This document shows, one piece after another, positions 17,001-26,605 of a stretch of DNA of 64,000 nucleotides; within the stretch, counting starts at the first letter, position 1; each line of letters starts with the position of its first letter. Source of the DNA: Dyadobacter sediminis (GTDB lineage Bacteria; Bacteroidota; Bacteroidia; Cytophagales; Spirosomataceae); NCBI RefSeq assembly GCF_005860765.1, contig NZ_VCEI01000011.1, positions 1,054,001-1,118,000 of the forward strand, given 5' to 3'. The translations under genes and the position numbers were made by a program. The notes beneath the pieces were generated by a model, which was given only the letters and a program-made list of their open reading frames with translations, did not search any database and was not told the DNA's origin.

Positions 17001-18788
17001 ATGAAGAAAATCCGTAATTTTTGCATCATCGCCCATATTGACCATGGAAAAAGCACCCTGGCAGACCGCTTGCTTGAGTTTACCAAAACAGTGACCCAGC
17101 GGGAAATGCAGGCTCAGCTTCTGGACAATATGGATCTGGAAAGGGAACGTGGCATCACGATCAAAAGTCATGCGATCCAGATGAACTATATCTATAAAGG
17201 AGAAGAGTACATTCTGAACCTGATCGACACACCGGGACATGTTGACTTTTCTTATGAAGTTTCCCGTTCCATTGCAGCCTGCGAAGGCGCTTTACTGCTC
17301 GTTGATGCATCTCAGGGCACTGAGGCCCAGACTATTTCCAATTTATACCTGGCGATCAATCATGATCTTGTCATCATTCCGGTACTGAATAAAATAGATC
17401 TTCCGGGCGCAATGCCGGAAGAAATCAAGGATGAAATGGTGGATCTGCTGGATTGTACACGTGAAGATATTATTCCGGCCAGCGGAAAGGAAGGCATCGG
17501 CATAGAAGCCATCCTGAATGCCATTATTGAACGTATCCCTGCTCCTGTCGGAGATCCGGCGGCGCCTTTACAGGCTTTGATTTTTGACTCGGTATTCAAT
17601 TCCTATAGAGGGATTGAAGTTATTTTCCGGGTGAAAAACGGAAGCATTAAAAAAGGAGACCGTGTAAAGTTCATGGCGACTGGCAAGGAATACATTGCAG
17701 ATGAAATCGGTACGCTCGGATTGCAGCAAATACCCAAGCAGGTTGTAGAATGCGGCGATGTGGGCTATCTTATTTCGGGTATAAAAGTAGCCAAAGAGGT
17801 TAAAGTCGGCGATACATTCACGCACATTGACCGGCCTGCAAGTGAAGCAATTGTCGGGTTTTCGGAGGTTAAACCCATGGTTTTTGCCGGTATTTATCCG
17901 GTGGATACCAGCGAATTTGAAGAACTTCGCGAAGCCATGGAAAAGCTGCAGTTGAACGATGCCGCTCTGGTATGGGAACCGGAAACGTCCGCTGCACTGG
18001 GCTTCGGTTTCCGTTGCGGATTTCTCGGCATGCTCCATATGGAAATTGTTCAGGAAAGGCTTGAAAGGGAATTTGATATGACGGTGATTACAACCGTGCC
18101 GTCGGTGCAGTTCCGCATCCTTGATACCAAGGACAAACTGATAAACATCAGCGCACCTTCGGAAATGCCTGAACCCAACCATATCAAATGGATTGAAGAA
18201 CCGTACATCAACGCGCAGATCATTACCAAATCCGACTACATCGGCCCGATCCTGAATCTTTGCATGGACAAAAGGGGCATTCTGAAAAATCAGGTTTACC
18301 TTACTTCCGAGCGTGTTGAACTGCAATTCCTGATTCCGCTTGCCGAAGTCGTGTTTGACTTTTTTGACAAGCTGAAAACCATTTCTCGCGGCTACGCTTC
18401 GCTGGATTACGAACTTTCCGGATATCAGGAATCGGACATGGTCAAACTGGACGTCATGCTGAACGGCGAGGCGGTGGATGCGCTTTCGGCTATTGTACAC
18501 CGCTCGAAATCCTATGAATGGGGCAAAAAACTTTGCGAGAAACTTCGTGAACTGATTCCCCGCCAGATGTTTGAAATTGCCATTCAGGCTGCAATCGGAC
18601 AAAAAATCATTGCCCGTGAAACGGTAAAGGCCATGCGCAAGGATGTACTTGCAAAATGTTATGGCGGTGACATTTCCCGTAAACGCAAACTGCTTGAAAA
18701 ACAGAAAAAAGGAAAGAAACGCATGCGTCAGGTCGGAAATGTAGAGATCCCGCAGGAGGCATTTATGGCTGTTCTGAAGATCAACTAA
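17001..18788 (+). CDS. lepA: Elongation factor 4 (back-translocating GTPase LepA)
   Basis: A 595-residue translational GTPase of normal LepA length; it acts on ribosomes under stress and during 30S biogenesis. The G1 motif is [14 protein letters not shown] near the N-terminus, followed by the switch region with RGITIKSH, G3 [12 protein letters not shown], and G4 NKIDLPGA. Domain II, EF-G-like domains III and V, and the LepA-specific C-terminal domain ([33 protein letters not shown]) are present in order. It is monocistronic with its own promoter, and a weak hairpin follows. Confidence 0.98.
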   Translation: MKKIRNFCIIAHIDHGKSTLADRLLEFTKTVTQREMQAQLLDNMDLERERGITIKSHAIQMNYIYKGEEYILNLIDTPGHVDFSYEVSRSIAACEGALLLVDASQGTEAQTISNLYLAINHDLVIIPVLNKIDLPGAMPEEIKDEMVDLLDCTREDIIPASGKEGIGIEAILNAIIERIPAPVGDPAAPLQALIFDSVFNSYRGIEVIFRVKNGSIKKGDRVKFMATGKEYIADEIGTLGLQQIPKQVVECGDVGYLISGIKVAKEVKVGDTFTHIDRPASEAIVGFSEVKPMVFAGIYPVDTSEFEELREAMEKLQLNDAALVWEPETSAALGFGFRCGFLGMLHMEIVQERLEREFDMTVITTVPSVQFRILDTKDKLINISAPSEMPEPNHIKWIEEPYINAQIITKSDYIGPILNLCMDKRGILKNQVYLTSERVELQFLIPLAEVVFDFFDKLKTISRGYASLDYELSGYQESDMVKLDVMLNGEAVDALSAIVHRSKSYEWGKKLCEKLRELIPRQMFEIAIQAAIGQKIIARETVKAMRKDVLAKCYGGDISRKRKLLEKQKKGKKRMRQVGNVEIPQEAFMAVLKIN

Positions 18789-18813
18789 AAACGGCTGAGG
18801 TTTAGAATTAATG

Positions 18814-18843
18814 ACAAAAGGAGGTGCAAAATTGGCCTTTTGT
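18814..18843 (+). terminator. Possible lepA terminator hairpin
   Basis: ACAAAAGG (18814-18821) pairs with CCTTTTGT (18836-18843) across a 14-base loop, 25 bases after the lepA stop. The stem is weak, so termination efficiency is uncertain. Confidence 0.4.
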
Positions 18844-18845
18844 TG

Positions 18846-18853
18846 TAATTTTG
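18846..18853 (+). promoter_or_regulatory. -7 box upstream of the E2 gene
   Basis: TAATTTTG is identical to the lepA -7 box and lies 49 bases before the E2 ATG. A -33 TTG at the right distance is not evident. Confidence 0.5.
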
Positions 18854-18902
18854 ACTTAAATCTGAATATAGACCAAGAAACTAAAATACCTTAACAAGCG
18901 AT

Positions 18903-20603
18903 ATGGCAGAAGTAATTCGTATGCCCAAAATGAGCGACACCATGGAAGAAGGTGTTATCGCAGAATGGCACAAAAAAGTAGGTGATAAAATTAAATCCGG
19001 TGAAATAATCGCAGAAGTCGAGACTGATAAAGCGACAATGGACCTGGAATCTTATTATGACGGTACACTTCTTTATATCGGCGTTAATAAAGGTGATGCT
19101 GTTCCCATCAATGGAATAATGGCTGTAGTCGGATCCGAAGGTGAAGATTACAAATCGCTTCTGGATGGCGGCAGCAACGGTGCAGCACAAAACGGTGCCA
19201 GTGCGGAAGCGCCCAAAGAAGAAGCCCAGCCGTCCGCACCTGCTGTTGAAACGGTCACGCCGGAGCCTGCAAAAAAACCGGCGCCATCAACTGAAAAAAT
19301 CAATGCAGTGGTGGTGCGCATGCCAAAAATGAGCGATACCATGGAAGAAGGTACGCTGGTTTCATGGCAGAAAAAAGTAGGCGACAAAGTAAAATCCGGT
19401 GATATTCTGGCCGATGTTGAAACGGACAAAGCCACTATGGAACTGGAAGCATACGAAGACGGAACACTGCTTTATACCGGAATCAAAGAAGGTGAAGCCG
19501 TTCCTGTGGATGCCATTATCGCTGTAATCGGTGAAGAAGGAGCAAATGTAGAGGCCTTGCTGGCACGTGAAAACGGAGAAGCAGGCGTTGAAAATATAGA
19601 TGCTGCGGACGAAGGAAAACCTGCCGCACAATCCGAAAGCCAGGATGCATCTGCTGATAAAAGTGTGTCTGTGGCGGATTCCGGCGACCGTATCAAGGCT
19701 TCCCCGCTTGCAAAACGCCTTGCAGACGAGAAAGGGATCAATCTGAGCCAGGTGGAAGGCAGCGGCGATAACGGACGCATTGTAAAACGCGATGTGGACG
19801 AGTTCAAACCTGCGGCGGCAGCTGCTGCTGCAAAAACCGAAGCGCCTGCTTCTGCCGCGGCTGCTCCGGCGCCTGCTGCAAAAACAGCTGAAACGGCCGC
19901 TCCGTCAGTGCCTGCAACGGGTGATTTTACCGATCTGCCTATTTCGCAGATGCGCAAGACAATTGCCCGCAGACTGAGCGACAGCTTGTTTACGGCGCCT
20001 CATTTCTATGTAACGATGGAAATCGTTATGGACAAAGCAATGGCATTGCGTCCGCAGCTGAATGAAGTGAGCCCTGCAAAGATTTCCTTCAACGATATGG
20101 TGATCAAAGCATGTGCCGTAGCTTTAAAACAACATCCTGCCGTTAATTCAGCATGGCTCGGAGATAAAATCAGAAGATATAATTATGTAAATATCGGCGT
20201 GGCCGTGGCCGTAGACGAAGGTTTGCTGGTTCCTGTCATCCGTGATGCGGATAAAAAAACGCTTTCTGCTATTTCCGGAGAAGTAAAAGACCTGGCCGGC
20301 AAGGCAAAAGACAAAAAGCTGCAGCCGAAGGAATGGGAAGGAAACACTTTTTCTGTTTCCAACCTCGGAATGTTTGGTGTTGACGAGTTTACAGCCATCA
20401 TCAATCCGCCGGATTCCTGTATCCTTGCTATCGGCGCCATCAAGAAAGTAGCTGCATTCAAGGAAGACGGAACAGTTTACCCGACGAATATCATGAAAGT
20501 AACCCTTTCTGCCGATCACCGCGTTGTGGATGGCGCACTCGGAGCCGCATTCCTGCAGACTGTGAAGAAATTGCTTGAAGAACCGATGAGCATGCTGGTT
20601 TAA
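18903..20603 (+). CDS. pdhC: Pyruvate dehydrogenase complex dihydrolipoamide acetyltransferase (E2)
   Basis: A 566-residue 2-oxoacid dehydrogenase E2 that transfers the acetyl group from lipoamide to CoA. Two tandem lipoyl domains each carry an ETDKATM motif (lipoylated lysines near 43 and 176). Ala/Pro-rich flexible linkers separate the domains. A peripheral-subunit-binding domain (ASPLAKRLADEKGINLSQVEGSG) lies near 262-300. The catalytic domain ends with ADHRVVDGA, the HxxxDG active site, and EEPMSMLV. The 'RMPKMSDTMEEG' lipoyl entry fits the pyruvate complex rather than the oxoglutarate complex. E1 and E3 genes are not adjacent; in many Bacteroidota they lie elsewhere. It has its own -7 box and a terminator. 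Confidence 0.95.
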   Translation: MAEVIRMPKMSDTMEEGVIAEWHKKVGDKIKSGEIIAEVETDKATMDLESYYDGTLLYIGVNKGDAVPINGIMAVVGSEGEDYKSLLDGGSNGAAQNGASAEAPKEEAQPSAPAVETVTPEPAKKPAPSTEKINAVVVRMPKMSDTMEEGTLVSWQKKVGDKVKSGDILADVETDKATMELEAYEDGTLLYTGIKEGEAVPVDAIIAVIGEEGANVEALLARENGEAGVENIDAADEGKPAAQSESQDASADKSVSVADSGDRIKASPLAKRLADEKGINLSQVEGSGDNGRIVKRDVDEFKPAAAAAAAKTEAPASAAAAPAPAAKTAETAAPSVPATGDFTDLPISQMRKTIARRLSDSLFTAPHFYVTMEIVMDKAMALRPQLNEVSPAKISFNDMVIKACAVALKQHPAVNSAWLGDKIRRYNYVNIGVAVAVDEGLLVPVIRDADKKTLSAISGEVKDLAGKAKDKKLQPKEWEGNTFSVSNLGMFGVDEFTAIINPPDSCILAIGAIKKVAAFKEDGTVYPTNIMKVTLSADHRVVDGALGAAFLQTVKKLLEEPMSMLV

Positions 20604-20659
20604 CCAACCGATTTATAAAAAACAAAAAAGGTTATCCGCCTTCAGATAAATTAAAATGT

Positions 20660-20694
20660 ACAAAGTGTCAGGTTTTAAAACCTGGCACTTTTGT
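20660..20694 (+). terminator. Rho-independent terminator after the E2 gene
   Basis: ACAAAGTGTCAGGTTTT pairs with AAAACCTGGCACTTTTGT, with one G-T wobble in the middle, and is followed by TTTT. It lies about 57 bases after the stop codon. Confidence 0.8.
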
Positions 20695-20730
20695 TTTAAG
20701 TAAGCATTATAAAAAGTCCATTTGCTGTAT

Positions 20731-21228
20731 ATGATCCAGATTATACCCTTTCATAAAGACTTTCAGAACCAGATTGTTGATCTCATTCTGAATATTCAGC
20801 AGATAGAATTTCAGATCCCGATTACTGCCGGAGAACAGCCGGATCTTTTTATAGTGGACGAGTTTTACCGCAAAAATGGCGGACAATTCTGGCTGGCTAT
20901 CCATAAAGGCCAAGTTGTCGGAAGCATTGCTTTGATCCGGATTGGCAACCATGCAGGCGTAATCCGGAAAATGTTTGTTCAGAAAGAATTCCGAGGCAAG
21001 GAATTCCGGATTGCGCAGCTACTGTTCGATACGCTGGAAGATTATTGTGTGACTTCCGGCATCCGGACTTTGTATCTGGGAACCATCGACAGACTCAGTG
21101 CAGCCATACGGTTTTATGAAAAGAACGGATTTGAAAAGATCAGCAAGGAAGCATTGCCCGAAGATTTTCCGCTGATGCCGGTCGACAATGTTTTCTGCAG
21201 ACTGAACATCAGGAAATTTCAGTCATAA
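20731..21228 (+). CDS. GNAT-family N-acetyltransferase
   Basis: A 165-residue acetyltransferase of the GNAT fold. The core shows VVGSIALIRIGNHAGVIRKMFVQKEFRGK, the strand-4/acetyl-CoA pyrophosphate loop with the Q/R-x-x-G/A pattern slightly degenerate (EFRGKEFRIAQ). The C-terminal LYLGTIDRLSAAIRFYEKNGFEKI segment is typical. The substrate is unknown. The ATG at 20731 is preferred over the TTG at 20722. It is followed 35 bases later by hslV, possibly on the same transcript, with no known functional connection. Confidence 0.88.
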   Translation: MIQIIPFHKDFQNQIVDLILNIQQIEFQIPITAGEQPDLFIVDEFYRKNGGQFWLAIHKGQVVGSIALIRIGNHAGVIRKMFVQKEFRGKEFRIAQLLFDTLEDYCVTSGIRTLYLGTIDRLSAAIRFYEKNGFEKISKEALPEDFPLMPVDNVFCRLNIRKFQS

Positions 21229-21263
21229 ACTATTTATCAAAGATTTAACTCAGAGCCAATTCA

Positions 21264-21803
21264 ATGGAAAAAATTCATGCTACGACCGTCCTTGGAGTGT
21301 TACATAACGGAGCCGTCTCACTGGGCGCAGATGGCCAGGCAACGATGGGAAATACCGTTGCCAAAAGCAATGTCAAAAAAATCAGAACGCTCATGAATGG
21401 CAAAATCCTTGTCGGGTTTGCCGGTTCAACTGCGGATGCTTTTACATTGCTCGAGAAATTTGAAGAAAAACTGAATGCATACAGCGGCAATATGAAACGT
21501 GCCGCCATTGAACTGGCGAAAGACTGGCGTACAGACCGCTACCTCCGCAAACTGGAAGCCATGATGATTACGGCAAGCAAGGATGAAATTCTGGTTATTT
21601 CCGGAACAGGTGATGTTCTGGAACCGGAAAACGGCATTGCAGCTATCGGATCGGGCGGTAACTATGCACTTTCTGCGGCCCAGGCTTTAAAGAAACATGC
21701 ACCGCAATTATCCGCAGATGAAATGGTGCGTGAGGGCCTGACTATTGCAGCCGATCTTTGTATTTACACCAACCATAACTTGGTGATCGAAAAAGTGCAG
21801 TAA
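21264..21803 (+). CDS. hslV: ATP-dependent protease peptidase subunit HslV
   Basis: A 179-residue threonine peptidase of the proteasome-beta fold, which forms a double hexamer activated by the HslU ATPase. The sequence [16 protein letters not shown] implies that Thr7 becomes the N-terminal nucleophile after removal of a six-residue propeptide. [12 protein letters not shown] and the Lys-rich VKKIRTL segment (catalytic Lys) are conserved, as is [11 protein letters not shown]. The family normally has just Met before the Thr-Thr, so the longer leader is a small oddity. hslU is not in the window. Confidence 0.95.
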   Translation: MEKIHATTVLGVLHNGAVSLGADGQATMGNTVAKSNVKKIRTLMNGKILVGFAGSTADAFTLLEKFEEKLNAYSGNMKRAAIELAKDWRTDRYLRKLEAMMITASKDEILVISGTGDVLEPENGIAAIGSGGNYALSAAQALKKHAPQLSADEMVREGLTIAADLCIYTNHNLVIEKVQ

Positions 21804-21811
21804 ACACAAAC

Positions 21812-21855
21812 AGCCATGGAATGGCATACCGAAACCGTGCTGCCGTTCCATGGCT
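21812..21855. terminator. Bidirectional terminator between hslV and dacB
   Basis: AGCCATGGAA (21812-21821) pairs with TTCCATGGCT (21846-21855), with further partial pairing inside. The plus side is followed by TTTCTTT. It separates two convergent genes. Confidence 0.7.
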
Positions 21856-21860
21856 TTTCT

Positions 21861-23333
21861 TTAAAGTTCCGCCATTAAGGTCATCAGCTTCACCAGCTGG
21901 TCCGTAACAATGCGGTTACTGCCCGGAAGGTATTTGTGCGCAATGACGGAAAAGCTCAATAAGGAGCCTGATTTGGATGTGACATAACCAGCATACGCGC
22001 GGGTTCCTTCAATGGAGCCGCTTTTAACGTGCATGTTTCCGGCAGCTTTACTGCCTTTTCCCAGATTCCGTACGGTTCCGTTCAGGCCGAGCACGGCAAT
22101 GCTTTTGTAAAAATCGCCAAAGCTTTTATCCCGGTTTGCGGCATTCAGAATGTCCGTCATACTGCTGGTTGTAACAGAACCTGAAGGCGACAATCCGCTG
22201 CCGTCCTTGATATAAAATCCCCGCATATCGGCACTTCTGTTCAGCCAGTATGTGGTTACCGCCTCTGCCGAACTTTCAAAGCCGGACTTTCCGGAAAGTT
22301 TCTTTCCGATTTGTTTGAAAAAGGCATCCGCAAATAAATTGACGCTCCAGAAATTGGTCTGCTGACAGATTTCCCTTAATGGCGGTGATTTGTACTCGTC
22401 CAGTACAACCCTGACAGCAGCGGTCACCGGCAGGATGCCCGCAGCAATAAAGTTGCTGTCAAGGACTGTAACCGATGCATTTTTCAATCCCGACTTCAAA
22501 GCCAATGCGGTATATCCGGCTGCATCCGGAATGGAACCTTTTACTGAAAACAACGGAACTCCGGCGGGAACTGTGCCGGTGAGCACGACATTGTTTCCCA
22601 GCGGGCTGCTGTAAATGATCGTCTGGTCGCCACTTCCTCTTTCTCCGGTTGTAACCTGATTTGTAAAAGATAGATAAGGAATCAGCGGTTCGATGCCTGC
22701 AAATGCGGCGGGATCGCCAACGTCCGCACCCGGCCTGAATCTGACCTTATACTGGTTTTCCATGAAGTTCAGACCTTGTACGCCTGCGCCGTAGTAATTT
22801 CCCATATCGCCCCAGATCCAGGTACTTGCCACGGTTTCAGTATCAAAAAAAGAATCATCTGCAAGCACTTTTCCCCGGATACATACGATCCCTGTTTTAC
22901 TTATGGCTGCAATCCAGCGGGCAATTAATTGTGAGCCTGACAGATAGCCTTTAAACCGTTCGCTTCCCAGCGAAGGATCACCCGTTCCGCGAATGTAAAT
23001 ATTTCCGACCAGCGTATCGTTCCGGATGATACCGTCGTGTTCCAGAAAAGTCTGAAACCGGAAATCACCGCCAAAGACAGCCAGTGCGGTTGCTGTTGAA
23101 ACAAGTTTCAGGGTAGAAGCCGAAGGAAGCGAGCGTTCCGGGTTCAATGCAAAAATAGTTGTACCTTCTTTTACCGATTTAATGCTTACTGCCAGCGAAC
23201 CGCTTCGCATCAATTCACTGTTCTGAACTTCCAGCACGGCATCCTGTAAATTATTTAGCGCAAGAGTATCAATGGTTTGGGCAAATACGAAAGGCTGAAA
23301 GAGCACAAAAAAGAGAAAAACACTGAATTTCAT
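21861..23333 (-). CDS. dacB: D-alanyl-D-alanine carboxypeptidase/endopeptidase (PBP4, peptidase S13)
   Basis: A 490-residue periplasmic penicillin-binding protein that trims and cleaves peptidoglycan cross-links. The N-terminal signal peptide ends around FVFAQ. Catalytic motifs are present in order: S-T-L-K (SxxK, Ser73) in SASTLKLVST, S-V-N (SxN) in FWSVNLFAD, and KSGS (the KTG-equivalent) in HVKSGSIEGT. The large insertion between SxxK and SxN is characteristic of class C PBP4. DGSGLSPSG is also a family signature. It is convergent with hslV and has its own promoter upstream. Confidence 0.94.
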   Translation of the reverse strand: MKFSVFLFFVLFQPFVFAQTIDTLALNNLQDAVLEVQNSELMRSGSLAVSIKSVKEGTTIFALNPERSLPSASTLKLVSTATALAVFGGDFRFQTFLEHDGIIRNDTLVGNIYIRGTGDPSLGSERFKGYLSGSQLIARWIAAISKTGIVCIRGKVLADDSFFDTETVASTWIWGDMGNYYGAGVQGLNFMENQYKVRFRPGADVGDPAAFAGIEPLIPYLSFTNQVTTGERGSGDQTIIYSSPLGNNVVLTGTVPAGVPLFSVKGSIPDAAGYTALALKSGLKNASVTVLDSNFIAAGILPVTAAVRVVLDEYKSPPLREICQQTNFWSVNLFADAFFKQIGKKLSGKSGFESSAEAVTTYWLNRSADMRGFYIKDGSGLSPSGSVTTSSMTDILNAANRDKSFGDFYKSIAVLGLNGTVRNLGKGSKAAGNMHVKSGSIEGTRAYAGYVTSKSGSLLSFSVIAHKYLPGSNRIVTDQLVKLMTLMAEL

Positions 23334-23375
23334 AAAGGCCGTAACTGATAAAGGTCAGTTCAAAAGTTTCGAATA

Positions 23376-23403
23376 CAAATCTAAACTAACAAGTAATCAC
23401 CAA
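23376..23403 (-). promoter_or_regulatory. dacB promoter
   Basis: On the minus strand, TTG (23403-23401), a 17-base spacer and TAGATTTG (23383-23376) match the Bacteroidota -33/-7 form, about 43 bases before the dacB start. Confidence 0.55.
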
Positions 23404-23422
23404 TTCTCAGCCGGTTTTTTGA

Positions 23423-23430
23423 TACTTTTG
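23423..23430 (+). promoter_or_regulatory. -7 box for the MBL ribonuclease gene
   Basis: TACTTTTG matches TAnnTTTG, 92 bases upstream of the chosen start. No TTG is seen at -33. The intergenic region also holds the divergent dacB promoter. Confidence 0.4.
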
Positions 23431-23522
23431 TGGGATATTGGTTGTGACAAGACCATCAAGTGATATTGATTTTCGCGTTAAGTGAAAAATCGCAATATAC
23501 GTATTTACCCCATTTACAGCGT

Positions 23523-24944
23523 ATGAAATTGACATTTTGGGGAGCTGTGCAACAGGTGACAGGTAGTATGTTCCTTCTGGAATCGGACGATTACCGGATT
23601 TTGATTGATTGCGGCTCTGACTTTGATTTAGATGAGATAGGTAGAAAAACGAGATATGAAGAACAAAAAAGTGTCTTTCCATTCGATGCCAGTCTGATTA
23701 ATACGGTTCTTTTAACGCATGCCCATATTGACCACTCCGGCAACATCCCCAACTTGTACAAAGAGGGGTTTGAAGGAAGAGTCGTGTGTACGGAACCTAC
23801 TCTTGCCCTAACTTCGCTGTTGCTGAAAGATGCGGCAAACCTGCACCAGAAACGCCTGAATTCCAGAAGTTCCTCTTCTGCCAGAAAACGGGGCAAAAAG
23901 AAGGATGTCCCAATGGATTATTACGTTGAAAAACACGTGAATGAAGCGTTGGACAACTTTGTGCCCGTAGCTTTCGGCCAGCGTTACCGCATTGCAGATA
24001 ACATCACCATTACGTTTTACCCAGCCGGCCACCTGCTGGGCGCCGCGCATATCGTTGTGGAAGTTTATGAGGACGGACAAAAGAAAAGAATCTGTTTTTC
24101 AGGCGACATAGGCCGCAGCAATTACCCGCTGCTTACCGACCCGCAGGAAATTCCGCCGGTCGATTACCTGGTTTGTGAATCCACTTACGGCAACCGCCTG
24201 CATGAAAACAAGGGAACGCCTGTGGAAGCACTGGCAGACGTAATCAAGCGGACCTGCATTGATATTCCCGGCAGACTGATTATTCCGTCATTCAGCGTCG
24301 GACGTACGCAGGCACTGCTTTATACGCTGAACAAAGTATATATGGAACATTCGTTTCCGTACCTGAAAGTGTTTTCTGACAGCCCGCTGGCGCACAGCAG
24401 CACCAAGGTTTATCAACGCCATGTACGCCTTCTCAACAAAGAGGCACGCAGTTTTCAGGAAGATAACGATATGCTTTTTGACTTTGAAAACCTGATTTAC
24501 CTCGAAAGTTCGGATGCAAGCCGCGCCGTTTCGAATTACAACGAGCCGTGTATTATTATTTCGTCTTCCGGAATGGTTCAGGGCGGCCGCGTTGAACAGC
24601 ACGTGGAAGCAAACATCGGAAATCCGTATGCAACGATCCTGATGATCGGCTACGCTTCGGAAGGAACGCTCGGATGGAGGCTTCTGAACGGGCAGGATAC
24701 GATTTCAATTCGCGGAAAGCAGTTGCCGGTCTTGGCTAATATTGAAAAAATTGACGTATTTAGCGGCCACGGAGATCAGGACGACTTGCTGAAATTTGTT
24801 AAAATGCAGGACCCGGAAAAACTGAAAGGGATTTTCCTTGTCCATGGAGAGAAGCAGAGCATGGCTGATTTCCAGAATAAAATTGAAGAACTTGGATACA
24901 AGTCGGTTGAAATGCCGACAAGAGGACGCACTTATGTACTGTAA
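23523..24944 (+). CDS. Beta-CASP metallo-beta-lactamase-fold ribonuclease
   Basis: A 473-residue enzyme of the metallo-beta-lactamase/beta-CASP family with an RNA-specificity domain. The zinc motif HAHIDHSG is at residues 66-73, followed by AGHLLGAAHI and FSGDIGRSNYPL. beta-CASP motifs appear as CESTYGNRLH, IPSFSVGRTQALLY and ISSSGMVQGGRVEQH. The C-terminal HGDQDDL and VHGEKQSM segments complete the metal and substrate site. Members process or degrade RNA, with RNA specificity in bacteria inferred from archaeal and eukaryotic CPSF-like relatives. The ATG at 23523 (MKLTFWGAVQQVTGS) is preferred over the GTG at 23460. accA follows after 30 bases. Confidence 0.93.
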   Translation: MKLTFWGAVQQVTGSMFLLESDDYRILIDCGSDFDLDEIGRKTRYEEQKSVFPFDASLINTVLLTHAHIDHSGNIPNLYKEGFEGRVVCTEPTLALTSLLLKDAANLHQKRLNSRSSSSARKRGKKKDVPMDYYVEKHVNEALDNFVPVAFGQRYRIADNITITFYPAGHLLGAAHIVVEVYEDGQKKRICFSGDIGRSNYPLLTDPQEIPPVDYLVCESTYGNRLHENKGTPVEALADVIKRTCIDIPGRLIIPSFSVGRTQALLYTLNKVYMEHSFPYLKVFSDSPLAHSSTKVYQRHVRLLNKEARSFQEDNDMLFDFENLIYLESSDASRAVSNYNEPCIIISSSGMVQGGRVEQHVEANIGNPYATILMIGYASEGTLGWRLLNGQDTISIRGKQLPVLANIEKIDVFSGHGDQDDLLKFVKMQDPEKLKGIFLVHGEKQSMADFQNKIEELGYKSVEMPTRGRTYVL

Positions 24945-24974
24945 GGCATCCGCCTCAACAATCAGAACCTTTAT

Positions 24975-25928
24975 ATGAGAACATACCTGGATTTTGAAAA
25001 ACCTATGGCCGAGCTGGAAAGAAAGCTCGAAGAAATGAAGACATTGGCGAAAGATAACAATGTAGATTTTTCCAATGCCATTTCCTTGCTGGAAAACAAC
25101 ATTACAGATCTTCAGAAAGAAATTTTTGAAAATCTTACAAGATGGCAACGGGTACAATTGTCCCGCCATCCGGACCGCCCTTATACGCTGGATTATATCG
25201 AGCTGATCTGCGATGAATTCATTGAACTGCATGGCGACCGTCAGGTCAGGGACGATCCGGCTGTGATCGGCGGGCTTGCCAATGTCGGAGGCCAGTCTTT
25301 CATGCTGATCGGTCAGCAGAAAGGCAGGAACACGAAGCAAAGGCAGCACCGGAATTTCGGCATGCCCAATCCGGAAGGTTACCGCAAAGCACTTCGCCTG
25401 ATGAAACTGGCAGAAAAATTCAACAAACCCATTGTTACCTTGATCGACACACCGGGTGCATTTCCCGGAATGGAAGCAGAAGAACGCGGTCAGGGCGAAG
25501 CCATTGCCAGAAACCTGAAAGAAATGTTCATGCTGAAAGTGCCTGTGATCTGCATTATCATCGGTGAAGGCGCATCCGGCGGCGCACTCGGAATTGCCAT
25601 CGGCGACCGCGTGCTGATGCTGGAAAACACCTGGTACTCGGTTATTTCTCCTGAAAACTGCTCGGCCATTCTGTGGAGAAGCTGGGATTACAAGGAACAG
25701 GCAGCCGAAGCCATGAAAATCACGGCCCGCGACATGAAGAAAAACAAGCTGATCGACGGCATTATTCCGGAACCACTCGGTGGCGCACATCTGGACCATA
25801 ACGCAATGGCCAATGAGCTGAAAAGAGTTATTCTCGAAAACATTTCCGAGTTATCGACAATCAATACCGAAGAAAGAATTAAACAGCGCATCGAGAAATT
25901 CTGTGCAATGGGCGTTGTTGTAGAGTAA
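24975..25928 (+). CDS. accA: Acetyl-CoA carboxylase carboxyltransferase subunit alpha
   Basis: A 317-residue subunit of the acetyl-CoA carboxylase carboxyltransferase, which forms malonyl-CoA for fatty acid synthesis. The N-terminal helix-rich region begins [18 protein letters not shown]. The crotonase-like core contains [58 protein letters not shown], and the oxyanion loop [12 protein letters not shown]. The length is normal. It is 30 bases after the MBL nuclease gene and just before a HAD phosphatase gene, probably one transcript. accD is elsewhere. Confidence 0.97.
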   Translation: MRTYLDFEKPMAELERKLEEMKTLAKDNNVDFSNAISLLENNITDLQKEIFENLTRWQRVQLSRHPDRPYTLDYIELICDEFIELHGDRQVRDDPAVIGGLANVGGQSFMLIGQQKGRNTKQRQHRNFGMPNPEGYRKALRLMKLAEKFNKPIVTLIDTPGAFPGMEAEERGQGEAIARNLKEMFMLKVPVICIIIGEGASGGALGIAIGDRVLMLENTWYSVISPENCSAILWRSWDYKEQAAEAMKITARDMKKNKLIDGIIPEPLGGAHLDHNAMANELKRVILENISELSTINTEERIKQRIEKFCAMGVVVE

Positions 25929-25969
25929 AACAAATCGGATATGTAGCTTATTTGCTGATTCACAAACAG

Positions 25970-26605
25970 ATGAAAAACGAAAAAATCAAGAACATAATCT
26001 TTGATCTCGGCGATGTTATCCTGAACATTGATGTCCCGATTGCTTCCAGATCTTTTGCGGAACTCAGCGGCAAAGAACAAAGTGAAATTCTGACCATTTT
26101 TCAGGAAAACGACATTTTCCGCCAGTTTGAAACGGGAGAACTGGATGAAGAAGGCTTCCGGAACTTTGTCAGACGGATTATCGGATTCAATGATTTATCC
26201 GATGATGCCATTGATACGGCATGGAACAGCCTGCTTCTTGACCTTCCGCCGGAGCGGGTGGAGCTTCTACAGAAACTCCGCATGAATTACCGCCTTTTTT
26301 TACTCAGCAATACAAGCTCCATTCACATTCTGCAGGTTAACAAAATCCTAGAGGCTTCCACCGGAATAGAAAAACTTCAGGATCTTTTCGACACCGTCTT
26401 TCTTTCCTATGAAATGAAGCTCATGAAGCCTGATCCGAGAATCTATCAGAAAGTACTGGAACAGGCAGGCCTGAATGCGGAAGAAACGCTTTTTCTGGAC
26501 GACAATGCAGCCAATATCGAAAGTGCCTCCAAACTGGGAATAGATACCATCCACGTCCAGAAACCGTTAACCATACTCGATTACCTCAAAGACTATGCAG
26601 TCTAA
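25970..26605 (+). CDS. HAD-superfamily hydrolase (YihX-like phosphatase)
   Basis: A 211-residue HAD phosphatase. Motif I is FDLGDVILN, where the first Asp is the nucleophile; motif II is LLSNTSS; motif III Lys lies in MKLMKPDPRIYQKV; motif IV is LFLDDNAANIESA. The cap region is helical, as in subclass IA enzymes such as YihX (alpha-D-glucose-1-phosphatase), but substrate cannot be assigned. ATG at 25970 is preferred over the TTG at 25952. The 3' end overlaps the next gene by 11 bases, indicating translational coupling. Confidence 0.9.
   Translation: MKNEKIKNIIFDLGDVILNIDVPIASRSFAELSGKEQSEILTIFQENDIFRQFETGELDEEGFRNFVRRIIGFNDLSDDAIDTAWNSLLLDLPPERVELLQKLRMNYRLFLLSNTSSIHILQVNKILEASTGIEKLQDLFDTVFLSYEMKLMKPDPRIYQKVLEQAGLNAEETLFLDDNAANIESASKLGIDTIHVQKPLTILDYLKDYAV

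Noticed and set aside
17568..18602. 344-residue minus-strand open frame inside lepA
   Set aside because: It is the antisense of a conserved lepA and has no recognisable domain.
24705..25799. 364-residue minus-strand open frame
   Set aside because: It lies opposite the MBL nuclease and accA genes and encodes Cys/His/Phe-rich sequence typical of an antisense shadow.
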